The position numbers and the translations under genes are program-made. A DNA stretch of 54,514 nucleotides. Source: an uncultured Kangiella sp. (GTDB lineage Bacteria > Pseudomonadota > Gammaproteobacteria > Enterobacterales > Kangiellaceae). Below are positions 1 through 7,565 of this stretch, piece by piece. Each line of letters begins with the position of its first letter. Within the stretch, counting starts at the first letter, position 1. The notes under the pieces are model-generated. The model ran no database searches, was not told the origin of the DNA, and saw only the letters and a list, made by a program, of their open reading frames with translations. The stretch covers positions 1 to 54,514 of the forward strand of contig CATNCP010000017.1 in NCBI GenBank assembly GCA_950096615.1. Reading direction: 5' to 3'.

Positions 1-306
1 TTTAACCGAGGCTATTTAGGGCAGTATAACCCTGAGACTGAGAAGTTTACGGAGTGGTTATCGCCAAATGGGCATGACAGTCAACCTTATGGTACAGCGT
101 TGGATAGTGATGGTCGTATTTGGATTGGCGAAACAGGCCCTTATCCAAACTTAATGATGGGCTTTGATACAGAAGCCAAACAGTACATCAGTCAAACAAC
201 AGTCGAGAGCGGTGGCTCGGTTCGCCACATGTTCTATGATAGTGAAAAAGACGTTTTTTGGTTTGGTGTAGATACCGGATTTATTGTTCGAGGGAAGGTT
301 AAGTAA
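1..306 (+). CDS. Vgb-like beta-propeller protein, 3' part (streptogramin lyase family)
   Basis: The reading frame is open from the first base, so the gene begins outside the window; about 101 C-terminal residues are visible, ending at TAA 304-306. The residues contain propeller-blade motifs of the Vgb/SMP-30-like type: a Gly-Gln-Tyr-Asn-Pro-Glu-Thr blade start near the first base, DSDGRIWIGE at about 106-135, and a closing FWFGVDTGF strand. These 'DG.IW.GE' blades are typical of virginiamycin B lyase homologues and of general sugar/lactone-binding propellers. In marine bacteria most such proteins are not shown to be antibiotic lyases, so only the fold is claimed. The N-terminus and any signal peptide cannot be seen. 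Confidence 0.7.
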   Translation, partial: FNRGYLGQYNPETEKFTEWLSPNGHDSQPYGTALDSDGRIWIGETGPYPNLMMGFDTEAKQYISQTTVESGGSVRHMFYDSEKDVFWFGVDTGFIVRGKVK

Positions 307-330
307 GTCTGGAGTAGGAGTTTGAAGAAA

Positions 331-375
331 GGCATCCCGAACCTGGGAAAGACTGTAGTCTAAACGCGGGATGCC
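331..375. repeat. Nested inverted repeat (cruciform or bidirectional terminator-like)
   Basis: Perfect 9-bp arms ggcatcccg (331-339) and cgggatgcc (367-375) enclose a 27-base loop that contains its own small palindrome, gactgtagtc (351-360). It lies between the end of the Vgb-like gene and the end of the minus-strand small membrane protein gene, where a two-way terminator is expected. It lacks a clean T-tract on either side, so termination is inferred. Confidence 0.5.
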
Positions 376-382
376 GAAAACT

Positions 383-577
383 TTAACTGTTACTTTTTTC
401 TTTTCTAATCTGAGTTATTTCCTCAGCAGCTTTTGAAAGTTCCATTCTTTGTTTTTGTAGTTCTTCAAGTTGTTTTCCTTTAATATCAATTAGCTTAGAA
501 AGTGGTTTTTTGAATCGTGCAATCCACATGGTTAAATTAAGAATAGCCACTACAATCATCCAAGTTGCAAACGTCAT
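383..577 (-). CDS. Small single-pass membrane protein with coiled-coil tail
   Basis: A 64-residue protein of unknown function. Residues about 3-19 form one hydrophobic segment (FATWMIVVAILNLTMWI). A basic stretch follows (ARFKKPLSK), and then a charged, heptad-like helix rich in Glu, Lys, Gln and Leu to the C-terminus, likely cytoplasmic. The ATG at 577 is preceded by AAGGAG with about six bases of spacing. It overlaps the stop of the upstream HTH gene by four bases (ATGA), so the two are probably translationally coupled in one transcript. No family was recognised. Confidence 0.6.
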   Translation of the reverse strand: MTFATWMIVVAILNLTMWIARFKKPLSKLIDIKGKQLEELQKQRMELSKAAEEITQIRKEKSNS

Positions 578-771
578 GATTTCTCCTTCGTTTTATTAGG
601 TTCTATTTTCTTTGATTCCAACCAAGTATCAACATCTGCTCGATCGAATTTAATATTTTTTGCGCTTAATTTGATATACGGCGGACAGTCACCGCTGGCT
701 ATATATTTATAGATCGTCCTCTTGGAATCACCTAAATACAGCGCCAAATCTTCAATAGACATTAGTTGCAT
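574..771 (-). CDS. AlpA/excisionase-like helix-turn-helix protein
   Basis: A 65-residue DNA-binding protein of the MerR-like/AlpA (HTH_17) type. MSIEDLALYLGDSKRTIYKYI forms the helix-turn-helix, and IKFDRADVDTWL matches the usual 'F.R.DV..WL' end of the family. A basic tail follows. A GAGGTG ribosome site sits four bases before the ATG at 771. Such proteins act as excisionases, phage/satellite regulators or small repressors. Here no integrase is nearby, and the partner is a membrane protein, so local autoregulation is as likely as a mobile-element relic. Tandem repeats in its promoter (782-828) are possible operators. Confidence 0.75.
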   Translation of the reverse strand: MQLMSIEDLALYLGDSKRTIYKYIASGDCPPYIKLSAKNIKFDRADVDTWLESKKIEPNKTKEKS

Positions 772-781
772 AAGTCACCTC

Positions 782-828
782 AATGACGCGATTATATATA
801 AAATGACGCAATATGCAACAATATGCAC
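782..828 (-). promoter_or_regulatory. Paired direct repeats upstream of the HTH gene (candidate operator)
   Basis: Two kinds of direct repeat lie just upstream of the HTH gene. aatgacgc occurs at 782-789 and 802-809 (20-bp period, two helical turns). caatatgca occurs at 809-817 and 819-827 (10-bp period, one turn). Periods in phase with the helix suggest protein binding to one face of the DNA. Binding by the HTH protein is inference. Confidence 0.4.
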
Positions 829-906
829 AAAAAGGTGACTTGCTCTTAGAAACTATGTACTCTCGCCCTTCTTAATGGGATTTCTAGAGGTGAGAGGGAA
901 TGATGG

Positions 907-2193
907 CTACTCTGTTTTCTCTTTCCACCAGTCTTTAAGTTCGTACCACCAGTAGCTTAGTTGTGCAGCTGGTGGGCCAAAGGGGCCGCCATTCCAGGGT
1001 AAGCCCCACGGCTCGAATTTTTTGTAGAGGTCGTTTTCTTGTGTGATTGCGGCGGCAACTATTTCACCTGCAGCTGTGGTCGGCGCTACGCCGTGTCCGC
1101 CAAACCCTGTGTTGCACCAAACGTTCGGCGCGACCTCGCCAATTTGTGCCATCTGATGTCTGGCATAGGCCATCCAACCATGCCAGTCGTAATCGACTTT
1201 AACCCCTTCAAGCTGCGGAAACACTTTGAGCATGTCTCGCTTCAGCATGTGGTTTAAGTTTTTGGGCTTAGCTTTGCTGGCGTGAATGTGACCGCCCCAC
1301 AGTATTCGAGTGTCTCTTAGCGGACGGTAGTAATCAAAAGCAAAGCGGGTGTCATAGACTGCTGAATCTGTGTTGATCGCATCTGTTAGGCGATCGCCGA
1401 GCGGCTCTGTGGTCATGACGTAAGTGGCGATCGGTAAAATCGAGCTGGACACCGGTTTAAATAAATCACCAATGTAACCGCCACCGGCGACTACTACGTT
1501 TTTGGCTTTGATGGTGCCCTGCGAAGTTTTAATTTGTTTGGTGGCGCTTTGGTAATTGATATCCAGCACTTCACATTCTTGATGTATTTCTACGCCTTGC
1601 TTTTTTAGTTCTTTGGCGATTCCAAGTGCGTAGTTAAGCGGATGGAAGTGCATCGCGTTCGGCTCGTATAAAGCGCCGTGATACTGGTCGCTTTTTAACA
1701 TGCCGTTTAATTCATCCGGAGGAATATAGTCCCACTCAACGCCTATGGTGTCGCGCATAAAGTTTTGTTCATCGCGCAGAATGGATTGATCTTTAAACCA
1801 GTTAGCCCACAGCGCGCCTTTATCAACTAAGTCACAACTGATAGTGTATTGGACTACTCGACGTCGAATGAGGTTTACTGCCGCTTGAGTAAACTGATAA
1901 AGGATTTTTGTTTGCTCAAGACCGACCTGTTTTACCAGAGCTTTGGCGCCTAACGAATATCCCGCAAAAACTAGGCCGCCGTTGCGCCCGGAGCATCCGT
2001 AGCCGATGCCGTGTTTGTCCACGATGGCGATATTAGTATGACCACGCTCAACCAAACCTAAGGCTGTCATCAGCCCCGCATAACCGCCACCAACAATACA
2101 AGTCTCAACTTCTTGATTGTCGATAAACTCATCATTGGAGATTTCTTGATTTTTGGTCGCGGCGTAATAGGTGTCAGGATAACGAGCGCTCAT
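907..2193 (-). CDS. FAD-dependent amine oxidoreductase (DAO family, PuuB/OrdL-like)
   Basis: A 428-residue flavoenzyme. After a 30-residue lead it shows the FAD dinucleotide motif CIVGGGYAG (residues 32-40), then SGRNGGLVFAGY, the hallmark of the glycine/D-amino-acid oxidase branch that includes gamma-glutamylputrescine oxidoreductase. The C-terminal NTGFGGHGVAPTTAAGEIVA is the second FAD-contact motif. Enzymes of this group oxidise primary or secondary amines and pass electrons to oxygen or quinone; the exact amine cannot be read from sequence. It is transcribed away from the PrpD-like gene with about 176 bp between them. No glutamine-synthetase-like PuuA or PuuC/D partner is in the window, so a full putrescine pathway is not supported here. 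Confidence 0.85.
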   Translation of the reverse strand: MSARYPDTYYAATKNQEISNDEFIDNQEVETCIVGGGYAGLMTALGLVERGHTNIAIVDKHGIGYGCSGRNGGLVFAGYSLGAKALVKQVGLEQTKILYQFTQAAVNLIRRRVVQYTISCDLVDKGALWANWFKDQSILRDEQNFMRDTIGVEWDYIPPDELNGMLKSDQYHGALYEPNAMHFHPLNYALGIAKELKKQGVEIHQECEVLDINYQSATKQIKTSQGTIKAKNVVVAGGGYIGDLFKPVSSSILPIATYVMTTEPLGDRLTDAINTDSAVYDTRFAFDYYRPLRDTRILWGGHIHASKAKPKNLNHMLKRDMLKVFPQLEGVKVDYDWHGWMAYARHQMAQIGEVAPNVWCNTGFGGHGVAPTTAAGEIVAAAITQENDLYKKFEPWGLPWNGGPFGPPAAQLSYWWYELKDWWKEKTE

Positions 2194-2369
2194 GTCATGA
2201 TTCGTTGTTTATTTTATGAGCATCATTGTGTCTGATTTTTAAACAAAGGAAAAGTTTATTTCATCTTAGAAGCAGTGGGACTTTTTAAAACTTAACATTT
2301 GTCGCTTGAGATAGAGGCGGCGTCTGTTTAAGGTGAATGGATAGCATTCATTATGAGCAAGGAGTTGTT

Positions 2370-3815
2370 ATGTCCAACACAGTTGAGTCGAACGTACGCC
2401 CAGAACCTGATGCAGAGTTGGTCCGTATTGCAGAATATATCGCTGACTATACCGTGGAGAGCCATGAGGCAATGACCACTGCTCGCTATTGCCTGATGGA
2501 TACGCTTGGCTGTGGCTTATTAGCACTACGCTATCCCGAATGCACGAAGCATCTAGGGCCACTGGCGCCCGGGACAGTTGTTCCAAACGGTGCGCGAGTG
2601 CCGGGCACACAATTCGAGATGGATCCTGTTAAAGCGGCCTTTGATATTGGCTGCATGATTCGCTGGCTGGATTACAACGATACTTGGCTAGCGGCGGAGT
2701 GGGGGCATCCTTCGGATAACCTTGGTGGTATTTTAGCCATTGCTGATTTTTTAAGTCGTCAGTCCATCGCTGAGGGTTACGCGCCGCTGACAATGAAAGC
2801 TGTTTTAGAAGCCATGGTTAAAGCGCATGAGATTCAAGGTGTATTAGCGCTGGATAATAGTTTCAATCGAGTTGGTCTAGACCACGTGATTCTAGTCAAA
2901 GTCGCTTCCACAGCGGTAATAACGCATATGATGGGTGGTAATCGCAATGACATTATAGATGCTGTGTCTCAGGCTTTTGTCGATGGTCAGTCGCTTCGGA
3001 CTTATCGCCATACGCCAAACACAGGTTCAAGAAAGTCGTGGGCAGCAGGTGACGCGACCTCTCGTGCAGTACGCTTGGCGATGATGACGTTGACTGGCGA
3101 GATGGGGTATCCAAGCGCGTTAAGCGCTAAAACCTGGGGCTTTTATGACGTTTCGTTTAACGGTAAGCCGTTTAGTTTTCAGCGTGATTTTGGTTCTTAT
3201 GTAATGGAGAACATCTTGTTTAAGATTTCTTACCCAGCTGAGTTTCATGGACAAACCGCGGTCGAAGCGGCTATTGAGTTGCATGATAAGGTTGCTGATA
3301 AACTTGACGACATCGAACGAATCGAATTAACAACTCATGAATCCGCGATACGAATTATTTCTAAAGAAGGCGAGCTACACAATCCTGCTGATCGCGATCA
3401 TTGTATCCAGTATATGGTCGCTTGCGGTTTACTATTCGGCGAGTTGAATGCGGATCACTATGAAGAAGATGTGGCTCAAGATGAACGAATTGACGCTCTG
3501 CGCGAAAAGATGACGCTTCAAGAAAATAAAGAATGGTCAAAAGATTACCATGAACCTAGCAAGCGCAGTATTGCTAACGCTGTTCAAGTGTTCTTTAAAG
3601 ACGGAAGTTCCACTGACAAAATCACGGTTGAGTATCCATTGGGTCATAGACGGCGCCGAAAAGAGGGCATTCCTGTGTTAATCGAGAAGTTCAAAAGCAA
3701 CGTCTACACACGCTTCCCTAAAAGACACGGCGAAGAAATTATTGATTTATGTCTTGATGAAGATGCGTTAATGGATACTCCGGTTAATGAGTTTATGAAC
3801 TTACTGATTATTTAG
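2370..3815 (+). CDS. prpD: MmgE/PrpD family protein (2-methylcitrate dehydratase-like)
   Basis: A protein of 481 residues from the ATG at 2370, chosen because AAGGAG (2359-2364) sits five bases upstream; an earlier in-frame ATG at 2337 has no such site. The length matches E. coli PrpD (483). Recognisable blocks are [42 protein letters not shown], and the substrate-channel stretch [14 protein letters not shown] near residue 225. PrpD dehydrates 2-methylcitrate to 2-methyl-cis-aconitate in propionate catabolism. prpB, prpC and acnD are not beside it, so the gene stands alone or the cluster is split. The assignment to PrpD rather than another MmgE relative rests on overall length and the conserved blocks. 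Confidence 0.85.
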   Translation: MSNTVESNVRPEPDAELVRIAEYIADYTVESHEAMTTARYCLMDTLGCGLLALRYPECTKHLGPLAPGTVVPNGARVPGTQFEMDPVKAAFDIGCMIRWLDYNDTWLAAEWGHPSDNLGGILAIADFLSRQSIAEGYAPLTMKAVLEAMVKAHEIQGVLALDNSFNRVGLDHVILVKVASTAVITHMMGGNRNDIIDAVSQAFVDGQSLRTYRHTPNTGSRKSWAAGDATSRAVRLAMMTLTGEMGYPSALSAKTWGFYDVSFNGKPFSFQRDFGSYVMENILFKISYPAEFHGQTAVEAAIELHDKVADKLDDIERIELTTHESAIRIISKEGELHNPADRDHCIQYMVACGLLFGELNADHYEEDVAQDERIDALREKMTLQENKEWSKDYHEPSKRSIANAVQVFFKDGSSTDKITVEYPLGHRRRRKEGIPVLIEKFKSNVYTRFPKRHGEEIIDLCLDEDALMDTPVNEFMNLLII

Positions 3816-3895
3816 GCGTTAATTCTATCAATAGGGCTTCACCAAATATTGATACTACCTGTGTCATAGTGAGATTAGATAACAGGAGGAATTCA

Positions 3896-4528
3896 ATGAA
3901 TTTATCAGTTAGCGATATCCAGAAACTGGAACGCAAATACAGACTGAACTTAATTAATAGTATTACTGGAGTGAAGCCCGCTAACTTAATTGGCACGGCT
4001 AATGCAGAAGGGCAGAGCAATCTTGCTATTTTTAGCTCGGTTGTTCATCTGGGGAGCGATCCTGCGTTGATTGGTTTTATTACACGACCGACTGGTGAAG
4101 TGCCTCGCCATACTTATGAGAATATCCTTGATACCCTTTACTTTACGGTAAACCATGTTCCGGCGAGTCATATTGAAAATGCTCACTACACCTCAACCAA
4201 ATTTCCGGACGATGTTTCCGAATTTAAGAAGTGTGGTTTTACAGAAGAATACGTGGATGGTTTCATGGCTCCGTATGTTAAAGAAGCGACCACTAAATTT
4301 GGCGTTAAGTTTTATCAGCAGTTGCCGATTGAATTGAACGGCACACGATTAATGGTTGGTGAAATTCAAACGATTATTGTTCCAGACGATGCCGTTAATG
4401 ATAAAGGCTATTTAGATTTAGAAAGTCAGAGTAACGTTGGTATTGGTGGTTTAAATCAATATTATCGTTTATCAAAAGAAGGTGAGTTTCCTTACGCTAG
4501 GCTAGGAGAAGAACCTAGTTTCGAATAA
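3896..4528 (+). CDS. Flavin reductase-like domain protein (FMN-binding)
   Basis: A 210-residue protein from the ATG at 3896. The start was chosen for the strong AGGAGGA site at 3884-3890, five bases upstream. GVKPANLIGTANAEGQSNLAIFSSVVHLGSDPALIGFI fits the N-terminal half of the flavin-reductase-like fold (DIM6/NTAB), which binds FMN and typically supplies reduced flavin to a partner oxygenase or modifies small substrates. IENAHYTSTKFPDDVSEF corresponds to the usual 'A..S...P...dEF' segment. No oxygenase partner is adjacent. Its stop codon directly abuts the stop of the convergent SDR gene with no spacer. Confidence 0.75.
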   Translation: MNLSVSDIQKLERKYRLNLINSITGVKPANLIGTANAEGQSNLAIFSSVVHLGSDPALIGFITRPTGEVPRHTYENILDTLYFTVNHVPASHIENAHYTSTKFPDDVSEFKKCGFTEEYVDGFMAPYVKEATTKFGVKFYQQLPIELNGTRLMVGEIQTIIVPDDAVNDKGYLDLESQSNVGIGGLNQYYRLSKEGEFPYARLGEEPSFE

Positions 4529-5281
4529 CTACCACTGTATCAACGATCCGTCCCATGCATAAAACTTGCCGCTATCGTCCAACGTTACATTTTCAATCAC
4601 TGCCATCATTTTTTTGATGGCATATTCTGGCGTAAATAATTTCTCCGCAGGGACGTTGGCTTGAAAAGGTTCAGATAAATGAGTGTCAGTTGTTCCGGGG
4701 TGGATAGCAACTACCGCCGAATTTTTAAAGCGTCGGCTCGCTTCTATGGACAGAGTTTTGATGATTTGGTTTAAAGCGGCTTTACTGGCACGGTAACTAT
4801 ACCAACCACCTAAATAATTATCCCCAATGCTTCCTACTCGCGCTGAGAGAGACGCAAACACGCCGGTTGATTGACATTTTTTTGCGCCTTTATTCAGGTG
4901 TGACAAAAGGTGTTTAGCGATTAATGGTGTGATTAAGGCGTTAGCTTTTATGACCGCTTCAAAACTTTCAGCATTGAAGTCCTCAATCTTTTTTTCAGGG
5001 GCAATATGTGTCGAGTCGTCGTGCAATAAACCGCAGGCATTGATCATGAGTTGTACATTAAACTCGCGTCCAGCTAAATACTCCGAGAACAATTGCAGCT
5101 CGGTTTCTGAACTTGGATCTAGCTGCATAAGGTGTAGCTTACCCTTACCTTCTTTGTCGATGGTTTTAAAGCTTTGTGACTGGCGGGTGCAGGCAAAGAC
5201 GTGCTCGTACTGAGCAAGGCAGTATTCAACGAACTGGTGGCCAATTCCGCCGCTGGAACCGAAAATAATGGCTGTTTTCAT
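4529..5281 (-). CDS. Short-chain dehydrogenase/reductase (C-factor-like SDR)
   Basis: A 250-residue classical SDR. The Rossmann motif GSSGGIG is at residues 8-14, the catalytic Ser lies in the FASLSARVGS stretch (about 144-150), and YxxxK is Y163-K167 in YSYRASK. MINACGLLHD replaces the usual NNAG. The pattern with a short C-terminus and HPGTTDTHLSEPF is that of the CsgA/C-factor-like SDR subgroup, whose substrates are mostly unknown. The stop codon at 4529-4531 touches the convergent flavin-reductase gene. It is probably a cytoplasmic NAD(P)-dependent oxidoreductase. Confidence 0.85.
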   Translation of the reverse strand: MKTAIIFGSSGGIGHQFVEYCLAQYEHVFACTRQSQSFKTIDKEGKGKLHLMQLDPSSETELQLFSEYLAGREFNVQLMINACGLLHDDSTHIAPEKKIEDFNAESFEAVIKANALITPLIAKHLLSHLNKGAKKCQSTGVFASLSARVGSIGDNYLGGWYSYRASKAALNQIIKTLSIEASRRFKNSAVVAIHPGTTDTHLSEPFQANVPAEKLFTPEYAIKKMMAVIENVTLDDSGKFYAWDGSLIQW

Positions 5282-5406
5282 GGAGCCAGTATCTTCTGGC
5301 GGTTGTGAAGAGAAAGTGAAGGATTTTAAAACTTAGCCATTGAGCTTTGCTTTGCTTTTAATTTCAGTATGATAGTTCGCAATAGGTTAAACGTAAGGAA
5401 TCTGTT

Positions 5407-5991
5407 TTGTCTGAAAAACGCATGGGAATTACTGACGTTTTAGAGTCGGTTAAAGAGAATGCTGAGGGCGAGAAGGTTGAGCTGGGTGAAGTGGTTGAAC
5501 ACCTAGAAAACCGCGGTTTTGGCCCGATATTATTAGCGCCAGCTTTGGTCGCCTTACTTCCAACGGGTGCTATCCCAGGGATTCCTAGCGCCTGTGGCAT
5601 ACTGATCTTCTTAATCGCCATTCAAATGGCGTGGGGCAAAAAGCACCCTTGGCTGCCTAAAAGGCTTAAGTCGATTGGTTTTAGCCAAGAAAAACTTGGT
5701 ACCGTCATTGATAAGGCTACGCCATATACAAAGAAAGTTGACCGCTGGTTTAAGCCTAGGGTTTCTATTCTTTCAGAAGGTATAGTGAAGCGTGCCGTTG
5801 CGGTTTTATGTGCACTGGCTGGCTTGGTGATGATTCCGCTTGAACTAGTGCCTTTCGCCGTCATGTTGCCAGCTTTTGCGATCGTTTTAGCTGCTGTGGG
5901 TCTGAGTACTGAGGATGGAATTGTCATTTCTATCGCCAGCATAATTATGGTCAGTTCTTTTTATCTTCTGTATGTCAATTATATTCAGTAG
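5407..5991 (+). CDS. ExoD family membrane protein
   Basis: A 194-residue integral membrane protein of the ExoD family (exopolysaccharide synthesis, ExoD). The TTG at 5407 is used because TAAGGA (5394-5399) is seven bases upstream; the next ATG at 5422 would lose five residues. Family features are an N-terminal amphipathic region with L..V.E.LENRGFGPILLAPALVALLPTGAIPGIPS, then W..KKHPWLPKRLK, and three further hydrophobic segments near the C-terminus. ExoD affects exopolysaccharide production and alkaline tolerance in rhizobia; the biochemical role is unknown and no polysaccharide genes are nearby. The gene ends two bases before the convergent RluA-type gene. Confidence 0.85.
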   Translation: MSEKRMGITDVLESVKENAEGEKVELGEVVEHLENRGFGPILLAPALVALLPTGAIPGIPSACGILIFLIAIQMAWGKKHPWLPKRLKSIGFSQEKLGTVIDKATPYTKKVDRWFKPRVSILSEGIVKRAVAVLCALAGLVMIPLELVPFAVMLPAFAIVLAAVGLSTEDGIVISIASIIMVSSFYLLYVNYIQ

Positions 5992-5993
5992 CC

Positions 5994-6968
5994 TTAAGAA
6001 CACTTCAGAGTTAACGAGTGGAGCGAGTCAAATGTCCGCTCTTTTTTGTCCAGGGGATCGATGAACTGAAGAGTTTTCGCTAAAAGCTGCAAGGGGCTTT
6101 GGTAGTTATCCTCTTCTTTGGGTTGTAACTCTGGGTAAAATCGATCATTTAGAATTGGGTAGCCAATGTCCATCATATGTAACCGTAACTGGTGTGTACG
6201 GCCAGTGATGGGGCTTAGTTTAAATAAGCCGAGATCTTGATTCTGTTCTACACATTCAATTAGCGATTCAGCATATTGTCCTTGGGATGAATCGTTAGTG
6301 TTTTTAAAGCGAAATTTAGGTTCACCGCGAGCAACGTGATTTTTTATATGCCATGTTTTCCCAACGATTGACCGTGAATCAGGCACTTTTGCAATTGCCT
6401 GGTATGCTTTTTTTATTTTCTGCTCACTAAACAGTTGGTGGTATTCGCCACGTGTTTCTGGGTTGGTGGAAAACATGACTAAGCCAGCAGTGTCTCGATC
6501 CAAGCGGTGTACTGCTTGTAATTCTTTGATGCCCGTGCGTTTTATGAGACGTTCCTGTAAACATTCGTTAACGAACTGCCCTCCGGGCATGACTGGAAGA
6601 AAGTGTGGTTTGTGGGCGATCAGGAAGTGGTTATTATGCTCTACGATCGTTTCTTCGAAGGGAATTTGTGGCTCTTCAGCGACTTCTCGATAATAGCCTA
6701 GCGTTCTATTTGGCTGGTAAGGTGTTGCTTCATCGATTGCTCGATCGCTTTTTTCGCTGACACGGTCACTCTCACTCTCACTCTCACTGTTACTGCCGCT
6801 GTTACTATCACAGTGTGAGTCTCGCCAGAATACTTTGCCGCTCATCATTCGCTTTTTCCATACGTTTGAATCAATGTGAGGAAACTGCTCGGCTAAAAAC
6901 TCCAGAACGGTTCTGTGTTTGGTTGAGGAGGGCAGTGTGACAAAGGATGGGCGGTTTGCCTGTGACAT
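5994..6968 (-). CDS. RluA-family RNA pseudouridine synthase with Ser-rich insert
   Basis: A 324-residue protein if started at ATG 6968 (MSQANRP...). An upstream in-frame extension to 7133 is not used: it would overlap the divergent lipoprotein gene and adds a non-homologous lead. The catalytic motif HRLDR contains Asp157. FLIAHKPHFLPVMPGG and the C-terminal ITGRTHQLRLHM are standard RluA-family blocks, and the layout matches the short gammaproteobacterial branch with VLEFL..QFPHI at the front instead of an S4 domain. The enzyme isomerises uridine in rRNA or tRNA; the target site is unknown. Residues about 53-77 are an acidic Ser-rich insert coded by degenerate hexamer repeats. Confidence 0.88.
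   Translation of the reverse strand: MSQANRPSFVTLPSSTKHRTVLEFLAEQFPHIDSNVWKKRMMSGKVFWRDSHCDSNSGSNSESESESDRVSEKSDRAIDEATPYQPNRTLGYYREVAEEPQIPFEETIVEHNNHFLIAHKPHFLPVMPGGQFVNECLQERLIKRTGIKELQAVHRLDRDTAGLVMFSTNPETRGEYHQLFSEQKIKKAYQAIAKVPDSRSIVGKTWHIKNHVARGEPKFRFKNTNDSSQGQYAESLIECVEQNQDLGLFKLSPITGRTHQLRLHMMDIGYPILNDRFYPELQPKEEDNYQSPLQLLAKTLQFIDPLDKKERTFDSLHSLTLKCS
6767..6814. repeat. Hexanucleotide tandem repeat inside the pseudouridine synthase gene
   Basis: Three exact cactct hexamers (6767-6784) continue as five degenerate ones (cactgt, tactgc, cgctgt, tactat, cacagt) to 6814. On the coding strand they give alternating Ser-X dipeptides (Ser-Glu, Ser-Asn, Ser-Gly). Period six keeps the reading frame whatever the copy number. 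Confidence 0.85.
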
Positions 6969-7119
6969 TATGACATTTGTAGGTAAGTTTTGTGTTGATT
7001 GTAACACCTGTAACAACAATCTCGAATGATAGAGAAGATTGTTCGCACGATGCTTAAGAAGATTCCTATTTGTATCTTTTACGGGTATGATGATTTCTGG
7101 ATTACTACAGGAAGATATT

Positions 7120-7410
7120 ATGAAAAAAATCACTTATTTATTAATTGCTTGTGCAATGACTTTGCTTTTAACAGCATGTGGCGCGCCGACTATTGACGCT
7201 TCGAGCGAGAAGGCGATGCAAGAATCCATGGAAGAGATTACCAAGGACATGACTGAAGCTGAAAAAACTGAGTTTGGTATGGCTATCATGGCTGTTTCAA
7301 TGAAGGTTGCGATGTCAAACATGGGTAACCCTGAAAAAGCTGAAGAAGCAGTTCAAGACGCTTTAGACGGTAAAACTGCGGAAGAAGTTATTGAGATGAG
7401 CAAAGAGTAG
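7120..7410 (+). CDS. Small lipoprotein (DUF6694-like)
   Basis: A 96-residue predicted lipoprotein: MKKITYLLIACAMTLLLTAC ends in a lipobox with the acylated Cys at residue 20. The mature part is short, helical and acidic (SSEKAMQESMEEITKDMTEAEKTEF and NPEKAEEAVQDALDGKTAEEVIEMSKE), resembling the small DUF6694-type lipoproteins common in marine Gammaproteobacteria. The role is unknown. The ATG at 7120 is preceded by an AGGAAG site. A longer in-frame start at 7039 would destroy the signal peptide and is rejected. A strong terminator follows at 7440. Confidence 0.8.
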   Translation: MKKITYLLIACAMTLLLTACGAPTIDASSEKAMQESMEEITKDMTEAEKTEFGMAIMAVSMKVAMSNMGNPEKAEEAVQDALDGKTAEEVIEMSKE

Positions 7411-7439
7411 TCTTTTAACTCATTGTAATTTCAGGAAAA

Positions 7440-7461
7440 GCGCCTTCGGGCGCTTTTTTTT
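7440..7461 (+). terminator. Rho-independent terminator after the lipoprotein gene
   Basis: Stem gcgcc/ggcgc closed by a ttcg tetraloop (7440-7453), followed by eight T residues. Confidence 0.9.
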
Positions 7462-7519
7462 ATGCTTTTTTATTGTTGTAGGAGGACACTTTATTGCAAA
7501 TATGACTTGATTTGCAGAT

Positions 7520-7538
7520 GATAATTGTTATCATTCGC
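7520..7538 (+). promoter_or_regulatory. Fur-box-like site upstream of the TonB receptor gene
   Basis: GATAATTGTTATCATTCGC matches 14 of 19 positions of the classical Fur consensus GATAATGATAATCATTATC and lies 28 bases before the receptor start. Iron repression of the receptor/PepSY pair is inferred from this. Confidence 0.7.
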
Positions 7539-7565
7539 GCCATATTTCTAATTAAGGGCGAAATC

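Noticed and set aside
383-771. Prophage or integrative-element remnant
   Set aside because: No integrase, attachment-site repeats or tRNA gene near the AlpA-like gene; the HTH family also occurs outside mobile elements.
1039-1257. 72-codon frame opposite the FAD oxidoreductase gene
   Set aside because: Antisense shadow of a well-supported gene; no ribosome site and no family.
907-3815. A putrescine (puu) or full propionate (prp) cluster
   Set aside because: Only one gene of each kind is present; no puuA/C/D or prpB/C/acnD next to them.
7039-7119. Upstream start for the small lipoprotein gene
   Set aside because: It would put extra residues before the signal peptide; ATG 7120 has a ribosome site and a proper lipobox.
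6969-7133. N-terminal extension of the RluA-type gene
   Set aside because: Not conserved in pattern and overlaps the divergent lipoprotein leader; ATG 6968 gives the family start.
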